NCBI GenBank assembly: GCA_026387115.1
Contig: JAPLMI010000101.1
Span: 1-5,644 of the forward strand
Direction of reading: 5' to 3'
Length of the DNA: 5,644 bases
Source: Candidatus Omnitrophota bacterium
GTDB taxonomy: Bacteria; Omnitrophota; Gorgyraeia; 2-01-FULL-45-10
The translations under genes and the position numbers were made by a program. The notes below the pieces were generated by a model. That model saw nothing but the letters and a program-made list of their open reading frames with translations, made no database searches and was not told the origin of the DNA. Positions within the stretch are counted from its first letter, which is position 1. Every line of letters begins with the position of its first letter. Below, one piece after another: positions 1 to 5,644 of the stretch.

Positions 1-377
1 AGGCGGAAATAAAACTTGTCCGGACGCCGATCATCGCGCTGGCAACAAGCCCCGCATCCGAATTAATCTACTACGGCCTCTGGTTTGAAGACCGGACGAT
101 GCTGGGCTACAACCTGCTGTTTTCCGGACGTAACTCGGCAACATACGGCCCCTCAGAAAGGATTCAGGTTTATTACTACAACAAGTCTGATGTTGAAAAT
201 GTGAACAGGGCAATTTTTGAAAGCAAAACAAAGGTATTTTATCTGATAAAAAATATATACTGGCCTGACGATTTCGATCGCTTGTTTAAAGCGATAGAGA
301 ATAGCCCCCGGTTCCGCCTGTTGGATATAACTTTTTTCAAAGGGCTGGAAATTTATAAATTCAAAGCTGCCGGATAA
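1..377 (+). CDS. C-terminal end of a probable GT39/GT-C-like membrane glycosyltransferase (5' partial)
   Basis: The frame is open from the left edge (first full codon at base 3) to a TAA at 375-377, giving the last 124 residues; the true start lies outside the window. An internal ATG at 99 is in the same frame but has no good ribosome binding site and is not the likely start. The visible part is soluble, with a beta-strand-like opening (PIIALATSP), then Tyr-rich stretches (IQVYYYN), a segment ending KVFYLIKNIYW, and a final GLEIYKF. This order resembles the extracytoplasmic tail of the GT39 enzyme encoded at 2058-3563 (a YY stretch, then RVWFIQAHIHD, then AIKIYLF), so I infer a related GT-C protein. 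No transmembrane segment or catalytic motif is in view, so the family call rests on that resemblance and on the neighbours. It is followed by an 81-base gap before the flavoprotein. It could be another type of envelope protein. Confidence 0.5.
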   Translation, partial: AEIKLVRTPIIALATSPASELIYYGLWFEDRTMLGYNLLFSGRNSATYGPSERIQVYYYNKSDVENVNRAIFESKTKVFYLIKNIYWPDDFDRLFKAIENSPRFRLLDITFFKGLEIYKFKAAG

Positions 378-406
378 AGGCAAGACAGGCATTCTATTCG
401 TAATCA

Positions 407-435
407 TTGCAATTTTTATTACTTTCGCCGATAAT
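407..435 (+). promoter_or_regulatory. Putative sigma-70 type promoter before the flavoprotein gene
   Basis: The 378-458 gap is clearly A+T-richer than its surroundings. TTGCAA at 407-412 (4 of 6 matches to TTGACA) and GATAAT at 430-435 (5 of 6 to TATAAT) are separated by 17 bases, the preferred spacing. Transcription would start near 442, leaving a short leader that still contains the AAAGG at 448-452 ahead of the ATG at 459. This would allow the flavoprotein, small protein and glycosyltransferase to be expressed apart from the upstream gene. It is prediction only: such matches occur by chance in A+T-rich DNA, and the host's promoter consensus is unknown. Confidence 0.33.
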
Positions 436-458
436 ATAGTGATGACCAAAGGCATTTT

Positions 459-1850
459 ATGGGCAACAACATAGTTATAATAGGCGCCGGGCCCTCCGGA
501 TTATCGTGCGCCTACAAATTGTCAAAGGCCGGAGAACCGAGCCTTTTAATAGAGAAGGAAAGCGCTGTGGGAGGGCTTTGCCGCACCCTTAATTTCGACG
601 GCTATCTTTTTGATATGGGCGGGCACAGGTTCTTCTCGGACTCTGAGGAGATAAATTCTCTGTGGAAAAATATAATGGCAGGCGACATATTCCGCGTGCG
701 GCGCCTCTCGCGTATCTACTATAAAAAACGGTTCTACAATTATCCCTTATCGTTCTTCAACGTCTTTCATAACCTGGGACCGATCGAAACGCTTTCATGC
801 GTAACAAGTTATATAAGGTCTTGTTTTTTAAACCCCGGGAATGATAAAACATTCGAGGGATGGATAACCAACCGTTTCGGGAAGAGACTATACGAGATCT
901 TCTTTAAGCCCTATACCGAGAAGGTATGGTCCATCGCCTGCCGCGATATCTCGGCCGATTGGGCGAAAGAGAGAATACGCGGGCTCTCTTTAAAAATCGC
1001 GGTCCAAAAAGCGGTTTTCGGCATTAATCGGAATGCTCCAAAAACGCTTAAAGAGGAATTTCTGTATCCCAGGCGGGGGCCCGGCCAGTTCTATGAAAGA
1101 TTGAAAGCATTGGCCGGGATGCAGGGTTCGTCCGTTCTCTGCAACAGGGCCGTGACTGCCGTTTATCACGACGGCGAAAAAATAGTCTCACTGAAGGCCG
1201 AGGACGCCTCGGGCGGCAGGAAAGAAGAATTCGGCGTCGATTATCTCTTCTCGAGCATGCCGTTGCCGTCTTTCATAAGAATGATGAGGCCTGGTGCGCC
1301 CGAAGATATACTAGCCGCGGCAAAGAGGCTGCGTTTCCGGAGCATCCTCATCGTAAATCTGATCCTGAATAGAGAGCGGGTATTCCCCGACCAATGGATA
1401 TATGTCCATTCGCCGGAGGTCCGCCTGGGACGGATACAGAATTATAAGAATTGGAGCGCCGCGATGGTGCCTGATCAGTCCAAAACGTCTCTCGGGCTGG
1501 AATACTTCTGCACCGAAGGGGATTCCCTGTGGCGCATGAACGATATCGATATGGTCAATCTCGCTCTGGAGGAACTCGGACGGATGGGTATCGCCGCGCG
1601 CAGATATATTATCAACGGCTTCGTAGTCCGCCGGGCAAATGTATACCCCGTCTATTCTCTCGACTACAGGGAAAATGTCGATATCATCAAAAATTATCTG
1701 GCCCGCTTTTCCAATCTCGGCTGTATGGGCAGGGCGGGGCTTTTCCGTTATGATAACTCCGACTGCGCCATTCTGAGCGGCATAGATGCGGCCTGTGGAT
1801 TTTTACGGGAAACCGGCTGCGTAGACAAGGCGCTCGCGGAGGCAAGATAA
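459..1850 (+). CDS. FAD-dependent oxidoreductase, amine-oxidase/UDP-galactopyranose-mutase-like class (463 aa)
   Basis: The N-terminus carries a Rossmann FAD-binding motif, GAGPSG at residues 9-14, with the expected acidic residue at the end of the second strand (E32 in LLIEKE). GGLCRT (38-43) and GGHRFF (54-59) follow, typical of the HemY/amine-oxidase-like flavoproteins found in polysaccharide gene clusters. FFKPYTEKVW (148-157) and ISADWAKERIRG (164-175) are further hallmarks of this class. The C-terminal FAD-contact region is GRAGLFRYDN (424-433). There are no transmembrane segments, so it should be cytosolic or peripheral. Length is normal for the class. The ATG at 459 is preceded by AAAGG at 448-452, six bases away, and by a possible promoter. 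The stop is 12 bases before a small membrane-protein gene and 207 bases before a GT39 gene, suggesting work on a sugar nucleotide or lipid-linked sugar. Automated names such as protoporphyrinogen oxidase would be misleading: there is no haem gene nearby. The class is sure; the reaction is not known. Confidence 0.88.
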   Translation: MGNNIVIIGAGPSGLSCAYKLSKAGEPSLLIEKESAVGGLCRTLNFDGYLFDMGGHRFFSDSEEINSLWKNIMAGDIFRVRRLSRIYYKKRFYNYPLSFFNVFHNLGPIETLSCVTSYIRSCFLNPGNDKTFEGWITNRFGKRLYEIFFKPYTEKVWSIACRDISADWAKERIRGLSLKIAVQKAVFGINRNAPKTLKEEFLYPRRGPGQFYERLKALAGMQGSSVLCNRAVTAVYHDGEKIVSLKAEDASGGRKEEFGVDYLFSSMPLPSFIRMMRPGAPEDILAAAKRLRFRSILIVNLILNRERVFPDQWIYVHSPEVRLGRIQNYKNWSAAMVPDQSKTSLGLEYFCTEGDSLWRMNDIDMVNLALEELGRMGIAARRYIINGFVVRRANVYPVYSLDYRENVDIIKNYLARFSNLGCMGRAGLFRYDNSDCAILSGIDAACGFLRETGCVDKALAEAR

Positions 1851-1858
1851 AGGAGGTG
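1850..1858 (+). promoter_or_regulatory. Very strong Shine-Dalgarno site for the 56-residue protein
   Basis: AAGGAGGTG is a nine-base perfect complement to the usual bacterial 16S rRNA 3' end, with the GGAGG core six bases before the ATG at 1863. Its first A is the last base of the flavoprotein's TAA stop. It is the best ribosome binding site in the window and fixes the start of a gene that would otherwise be overlooked. Confidence 0.8.
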
Positions 1859-1862
1859 TAGT

Positions 1863-2033
1863 ATGAAAAATTTGGCTAAGGCGTGTATTATCGGAGGCGT
1901 GGCGGTTTTCGCGATTGCCGTTATCGCCAGGCTTGCGAATCTGCAGCCGCTCGTTGACAATCCGGCCACAGGATTGTGGCGGGTATCGGTCACGATTCTC
2001 CTTACGGCGATAGCGATAGGGGTAAACCGCTGA
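1863..2033 (+). CDS. Small hypothetical membrane protein with two hydrophobic segments (56 aa)
   Basis: ATG at 1863 to TGA at 2031-2033 encodes 56 residues. The protein starts MKNLAK, has a hydrophobic segment at about 7-22 (CIIGGVAVFAIAVIA), a short loop (RLANLQPLVDNPATGLW), and a second hydrophobic segment at about 41-54 (VSVTILLTAIAIGV), ending NR. Positive charges lie at the N-terminus, at R23, R40 and R56, so a two-pass inner-membrane hairpin is plausible; topology is unclear. The reading is supported by the near-perfect Shine-Dalgarno site at 1850-1858, by its snug fit (12 bases after the flavoprotein, 24 before the glycosyltransferase), and by its codon frame. I do not recognise a family. 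It is far shorter than known small carriers of lipid-linked sugars such as GtrA-like or ArnE/ArnF-like proteins, so a helper or subunit role for the adjoining GT39 enzyme is only a guess. Confidence 0.72.
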   Translation: MKNLAKACIIGGVAVFAIAVIARLANLQPLVDNPATGLWRVSVTILLTAIAIGVNR

Positions 2034-2057
2034 AATATCACGGTTGTCCCATGTGAA

Positions 2058-3563
2058 ATGTCCATGAAAAAAACTTTCGAAATAATACTATTGTCCGTGA
2101 TCCTGTTAGCCGCGTTTGTCATCAGGACCCACTCACTCGGCGATGAAAGCCTGTGGTACGACGAGGGATTATCGATTCAATTCGCGCATTTAAATCTTCC
2201 TCAGCTTATTAACGAACTTTCTTTAAAAGAAACCCATCCGCCGTTTTATTATCTCCTCCTGCATTATTGGATCAACTTATTCGGCGATTCAGAATTTTCC
2301 GCAAGGCTCCTCTCGGCGATATTCGGAGCCTTGACCGTTTTAATGGTCTACCACGTCGGACGTTTATTATTTGATAAGAAAACCGGCATTTTAAGCGCTA
2401 TCATGGTAAGCGTATCAGGATTTTTTGTATACTTTTCCCAGGAAGTCCGCATGTACAGCCTTCTGCCGTTTCTCGCATTAGCGTCAATGTACTTTTTTCT
2501 TAAACTCTTGGATAAGAAAAATATCGCTTATGCGGCCGGTTATGCGGTCTCCACCATCCTGCTCCTTTATACCCATTACACCGGATTCTTCATAGTGCTT
2601 GCCCAAAATATATATTTTATCACGTTATTTTCGCTCGCGAAGAAACGCCAGTGGCCGGATTTAGTAAAATGGTCATGCCTTCAGATCCTTTTGGTCATTT
2701 TATACGCGCCCTGGATCGGGGCGATAATAAAACTGGCCCGCCTTGTGGCGGTCTCCGCGGCCTCGGACACCAACCCCGTGCCTATTACTCCGCCGCCTTT
2801 TTCCGTTTGGCTGATATTAAATTTTTTTACCAAGGCTTGCGGAACGTCTTTGTTATCATATCTTTTTATCCTTCTCTCCATAAATGCGTTTATAACTAAA
2901 CGAAAGGGCGCTTCAATAGATAAGCCGAAATTTGACGCGCTCTACCTGTCGTCGCTTTGGCTCCTGTGTCCGTTTGCCGTGGCGGCCATATCGCCTAAAA
3001 CCACGTCTCTTATATACCAAGTGAAATATTTCAGCGCCAATGTTATAGCGGTCTATTTATTAGCGGCATACGGACTGAGCAGGATACGCCTGAAATACGT
3101 CATGGCGCCGGCGCTTGCCGTTATCATCATCTTGTCGCTGGGAAATGTCATGGAAATTTACAGAAAGGTCAATAAAGAGCCTTGGAGAATAGCGGTAGAG
3201 TACGTCGATAAGAACGCCCGGGCCGGCGATCTGGTGATATTCAATCCGCCATATTATATAACTGCTGTTTTCGATTACTACTCTAAAAGAAATGATCTGA
3301 TCAGGGAGGGATTTCCGCCCTCGATCGCGGGCATAACATACGTCAACGAGCGGAACATTAAAGAACTGATGCCGATAGTAGGTGACCATGAGAGGGTCTG
3401 GTTCATTCAGGCGCACATACATGACCCGCTGGGCTTAATAGTAAGGACTCTTAAAGAATCATACGACATGGTATCTGAAAAGGAGTACTACATGGTTTCT
3501 TACTACCGTCCCGCCGATTATTATATCGCGATCAAGATCTACTTATTTGAAAAGAAAGAATGA
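2058..3563 (+). CDS. GT39-family (ArnT/PMT-like) polytopic glycosyltransferase (501 aa)
   Basis: This is an integral membrane GT-C enzyme expected to move a sugar from a polyprenyl-phosphate donor to an acceptor on the outer face of the cytoplasmic membrane. TM1 is at about 8-24, followed by the first outer loop with the catalytic-type acidic pair D35-E36 in SLWYDEGLS. HPPFYYLLLHYW (60-71), GDSEFSARLLSAIFG (76-90), SQEVRMYS (127-134) and YTHYTGFF (171-178) are classic PMT_2/GT39 signatures. Many further hydrophobic helices run to about residue 367. A soluble tail starts near PWR (375-377) and ends IKIYLFEKKE. Length is usual for the family. ATG 2058 is used as the start; ATG 2064 (MKKTF) is equally possible. 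Neither has a clear ribosome binding site, and the preceding in-frame stop at 2031 excludes any longer start, so translation may be coupled to the small upstream gene. The last 25 bases overlap the 3' end of the convergent RND gene. The donor and acceptor are unknown. Confidence 0.88.
   Translation: MSMKKTFEIILLSVILLAAFVIRTHSLGDESLWYDEGLSIQFAHLNLPQLINELSLKETHPPFYYLLLHYWINLFGDSEFSARLLSAIFGALTVLMVYHVGRLLFDKKTGILSAIMVSVSGFFVYFSQEVRMYSLLPFLALASMYFFLKLLDKKNIAYAAGYAVSTILLLYTHYTGFFIVLAQNIYFITLFSLAKKRQWPDLVKWSCLQILLVILYAPWIGAIIKLARLVAVSAASDTNPVPITPPPFSVWLILNFFTKACGTSLLSYLFILLSINAFITKRKGASIDKPKFDALYLSSLWLLCPFAVAAISPKTTSLIYQVKYFSANVIAVYLLAAYGLSRIRLKYVMAPALAVIIILSLGNVMEIYRKVNKEPWRIAVEYVDKNARAGDLVIFNPPYYITAVFDYYSKRNDLIREGFPPSIAGITYVNERNIKELMPIVGDHERVWFIQAHIHDPLGLIVRTLKESYDMVSEKEYYMVSYYRPADYYIAIKIYLFEKKE
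3539..3563. other. Convergent 3'-end overlap of the GT39 and RND genes
   Basis: The GT39 gene ends with TGA at 3561-3563 on the plus strand and the RND gene ends with TAG (complement of 3539-3541) on the minus strand, so 25 bases encode the ends of both proteins. The shared stretch encodes the final IYLFEKKE region on one strand and SFFSNK on the other. I found no stem followed by a T-run on either side, so transcription from each side probably runs into the opposite gene before stopping. Confidence 0.85.
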
Positions 3564-5644
3564 AAGGCGGCCCGCGCATCCTCAAATACAATGTACGCGC
3601 TTGGGACAATGAGCAATGTAAGTATCGTAGAGCTCATAAGGCCGCCCATGACGGTTATGGCAAGAGGGCTCCACAGGTTTGAGCCTTCCTCCGCGCTTAT
3701 TGCCATTGGTAAAAGCCCCAACAGCGTAGTAGAGGTTGTCATTAATATGGGCCTCAACCTGTCCCTCGAGGCCAGAATTATCGCTTTTTTATGATTGAAA
3801 TTCTTCTTTCGCATATTGTTGGCACGATCTATCAGAAGTATCGAATTGTTGACAACTATACCCCCCAGCATTATAAGCCCGACGAAGACGCCCATCCCGA
3901 CCGATTTACCCGTTATGTACAGCGAGATAACAACCCCTATCAGCGCAAGCGGCACCGCGATCATTATGATAAATGGCTGATAATAAGACTCGAAGAGAGC
4001 CGCCAGGATCAGGTAGATCAGGATGATCGTAAGCGCCAATATCGGAAAGACCTGTTTCTGCGTCGCTATCATCGTCGGGTAGTTGCCGCCCAGTCTCCAG
4101 TAGTAGCTTTCTGGAAGCTTGAGGTCGCTCAATGCTTTCTTTGTAACTTCGGCCGCCTTGGAAAGGGGGATCTTGCCGATGCTAGCGCTCACCTGGATCA
4201 TGCGGGTTTTGTTCTTCCTCCATATCTCGCTGGGGCCCAAGCCGTATTTGAAATCCGTCACCTGCTCCAGATATATGTTCTCCTCGTTCTTATTCGTAAG
4301 TATCAATTTATGCACGTCCTTAAAGGTCTTCCTGTATTTTTCGTCGAGACGGGCTATCGTCTCGACTTCGCTGGATTCGGTGTGGAATAGCGTCGCCCTG
4401 AGGCCCCTCATCTGCGCGTGGACCATATCCGCGACATCGGTCACCGACATATCAAAGAGGCTCCCCTTTTGCCTGTTGACCTTCAGGCCCAGTTCGGGAC
4501 GGCCTTCCCTCATCCTGATCTTGGTATCCGTAAAACCTTTGACCGTGCCGAGCCGCGAGGCCATAGAGATGGCTATCTCCCTAAGCTTGTCATAATCGTA
4601 TCCGAACAATTCAAGTATGATCTCTTTCGTGCCGACCTCCTGTTCCTCCTCGAAATATATGAACGCCGGCTTTATCCTCTCGACCTTTGGGCGCAGGCTG
4701 TCTATGACCTCCGCGACGGATCTTTTTCTCTGCGTAAGTCTTACGAGCTCGACGTAGACTTTGCTCGACCACGGCTCTACCCTTGCCGAGAAGGTCTTGA
4801 CCTCAGGCACCTCTTTGACAAGGGCCTCTACTTTTTTAACGATACTGTTTGTAACATCAAGCTTCGTTCCCGTCGGAAGTTCTATAAATACCGTGAATTT
4901 GTTTTGCTCGGTGGTCCCTAAAAATTCCATGCCAAGCCTTGTAAATAAGAAAAGTGACGCCAAAAAAAGCAGGAACGCCAATATTAAAACCCTGTATCTG
5001 TTCCTCATGAAGAAGATAACGCCTTTCCTCTGGATCGCGTAGACCTTCTCTAAGAACGTGATCTTCTCGACGGAGATACGCATTCTCGAGGCAAGGAGGG
5101 GCACTACGGTAATAGCGACGAACAAAGATATGAGGAGCGAAAACGTTACTGTCCATGCGACCCCGCTGTAGAGAAGCTTTATCTCCTGGCCGACGAAGAC
5201 CATCGGAAGGAATACGGATACGTGAGTAAGGGTGCCTGCCAGGATCGCTATCCACACCTCTTCGGTGCCGGTGATAGCGCCCGGCACGCCCTTGACGCCG
5301 GATTCATTCTTATGGACTATATTCTCATATACCACGATCGTGTTATCGACGAGCATCCCGACGCCGAGCGCGAGGCCGAAGAGCGTCATAAAGTTAAGCG
5401 TCAACTTCATCGCAAGCATCAGGGTAAAGGTGATGATGACCGATATCGGAATGGCTGAAGAGACGACCGCTACGGGCCTTATCCTGGCGATGATAATGAC
5501 GGCCGCGGTAAGTACGGCTATAATGGGATACAAAACAACTTTTGGCATAAAAATAATTGCGGTCAGTAATATCAGGACGGCGATCAAGGTTCTTCTTCCG
5601 AGGCGTATTAAGAATAACATGAGCACCATCATAACAAGCGCCGC
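3539..5644 (-). CDS. RND-superfamily (AcrB/HAE1-like) efflux permease, C-terminal 701 residues (N-terminus outside window)
   Basis: The frame is open from the right edge to TAG (complement of 3539-3541). The Met at 5632 is internal, because four codons (AALV) precede it and a full RND pump has about 1,000-1,050 residues. Numbering from that Met: TM2/TM3 about 33-75 with IRPVAVVSSAIPIS; TM4 with LGVGMLVDNTIVVYEN (89-104); TM5-TM6 about 129-180; TM7 about 213-232; the second periplasmic porter/docking domain about 235-528, near the usual size; TM8-TM12 from about 530 to 682, including LGGIVVNNSILLID (589-602) and RLRPILMT (625-632). Such pumps use the proton gradient to expel drugs, metals or lipids, usually with an HlyD-type adaptor and a TolC-type channel; partner genes would lie beyond the right edge. 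Odd points: Asn at the AcrB D408 and K940 positions, and an extra hydrophobic hairpin ahead of TM2 where the first porter domain should end. Substrate cannot be told. Confidence 0.9.
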   Translation of the reverse strand, partial: AALVMMVLMLFLIRLGRRTLIAVLILLTAIIFMPKVVLYPIIAVLTAAVIIIARIRPVAVVSSAIPISVIITFTLMLAMKLTLNFMTLFGLALGVGMLVDNTIVVYENIVHKNESGVKGVPGAITGTEEVWIAILAGTLTHVSVFLPMVFVGQEIKLLYSGVAWTVTFSLLISLFVAITVVPLLASRMRISVEKITFLEKVYAIQRKGVIFFMRNRYRVLILAFLLFLASLFLFTRLGMEFLGTTEQNKFTVFIELPTGTKLDVTNSIVKKVEALVKEVPEVKTFSARVEPWSSKVYVELVRLTQRKRSVAEVIDSLRPKVERIKPAFIYFEEEQEVGTKEIILELFGYDYDKLREIAISMASRLGTVKGFTDTKIRMREGRPELGLKVNRQKGSLFDMSVTDVADMVHAQMRGLRATLFHTESSEVETIARLDEKYRKTFKDVHKLILTNKNEENIYLEQVTDFKYGLGPSEIWRKNKTRMIQVSASIGKIPLSKAAEVTKKALSDLKLPESYYWRLGGNYPTMIATQKQVFPILALTIILIYLILAALFESYYQPFIIMIAVPLALIGVVISLYITGKSVGMGVFVGLIMLGGIVVNNSILLIDRANNMRKKNFNHKKAIILASRDRLRPILMTTSTTLLGLLPMAISAEEGSNLWSPLAITVMGGLMSSTILTLLIVPSAYIVFEDARAAFHSFFSNK

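Noticed and set aside
367..474. Open frame across the gap before the flavoprotein, with a hydrophobic stretch (GILFVIIAIFITFADNIV) ending at a TAG inside the flavoprotein start.
   Set aside because: There is no ATG, GTG or TTG at a sensible place before the hydrophobic part, no ribosome binding site, and it overlaps the well-supported start at 459. It more likely reflects A+T-rich promoter DNA, though decay of a former gene end cannot be ruled out.
459..1850. Naming the flavoprotein hemY/protoporphyrinogen oxidase or glf/UDP-galactopyranose mutase.
   Set aside because: The shared fold and motifs support only the broad class. There are no haem genes nearby, and I cannot confirm the catalytic residues of a true mutase, so no gene symbol is given.
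1962..1983. Inverted repeat GCCACA-GGAT-TGTGGC with two further outer pairs, considered as a terminator or regulatory hairpin.
   Set aside because: The stem is only six perfect pairs, no T-run follows, and it lies inside the small coding sequence where the bases encode its loop (NPATGLW). It could slow ribosomes but nothing shows this.
1748..2122. Minus-strand frame of 124 codons lying opposite the flavoprotein end, the small gene and the GT39 start.
   Set aside because: It lies antisense to three better supported plus-strand genes, shows no family motif, and has low-complexity Ala/Ser/Thr composition typical of an antisense shadow. The strong Shine-Dalgarno site favours the plus-strand reading.
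3791..4921. Long plus-strand frames (up to 199 codons) opposite the RND gene.
   Set aside because: They are antisense to a clear RND permease with full domain structure, have odd composition rich in Arg, Asp, His and Tyr, and no recognisable domain.
1..5644. Search for CRISPR repeats, tRNA or rRNA, insertion sequence ends, toxin-antitoxin pairs or defence genes.
   Set aside because: No regularly spaced repeats, tRNA-like cloverleaf, transposase motif or paired small toxin/antitoxin genes were seen; nearly all bases are accounted for by envelope-related genes.

Overview
The window is almost wholly protein-coding and holds two blocks that converge near base 3550. No tRNA, rRNA, CRISPR array, insertion sequence or phage gene is visible. 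Mixed base composition, a multi-spanning RND pump and polyprenyl-type (GT-C) glycosyltransferases point to a bacterium with a Gram-negative type envelope. The proteins do not look like close relatives of model proteobacterial ones. My guess is an uncultured lineage such as Omnitrophota, but this is a weak impression and cannot be proved from the window.

Left block, plus strand, 1-3563. Four genes lie head to tail, all in the same reading frame. They are: the 3' end of an envelope-type gene (its last 124 residues, probably the tail of a GT-C/GT39-like membrane protein); a complete 463-residue FAD-dependent oxidoreductase of the amine-oxidase/UDP-galactopyranose-mutase-like class; a very short unrecognised gene for a 56-residue protein with two hydrophobic segments, preceded by the best ribosome binding site in the window; and a complete 501-residue GT39-family (ArnT/PMT-like) glycosyltransferase. 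Gaps after the flavoprotein are only 12 and 24 bases, so those three genes look like one operon. An 81-base A+T-rich gap before the flavoprotein carries a plausible sigma-70 type promoter. Together the genes suggest an envelope glycan or lipid-linked sugar modification module: the flavoprotein could alter a sugar carrier, and the GT-C enzymes would transfer a sugar from a polyprenyl-phosphate donor outside the cytoplasmic membrane. The substrate is not known.

Right block, minus strand, 5644-3539. This is the C-terminal 701 residues of an RND-superfamily efflux permease, running off the right edge, so its N-terminus and any adaptor or outer-membrane channel gene lie outside. It ends inside the glycosyltransferase gene, giving a 25-base convergent overlap with no room for an intergenic terminator. 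Points worth a second look are the 56-residue protein, an apparent extra hydrophobic hairpin ahead of canonical TM2 of the pump, and Asn replacements at two positions used for proton relay in AcrB. I saw no defence system or other clearly new multi-gene machine.
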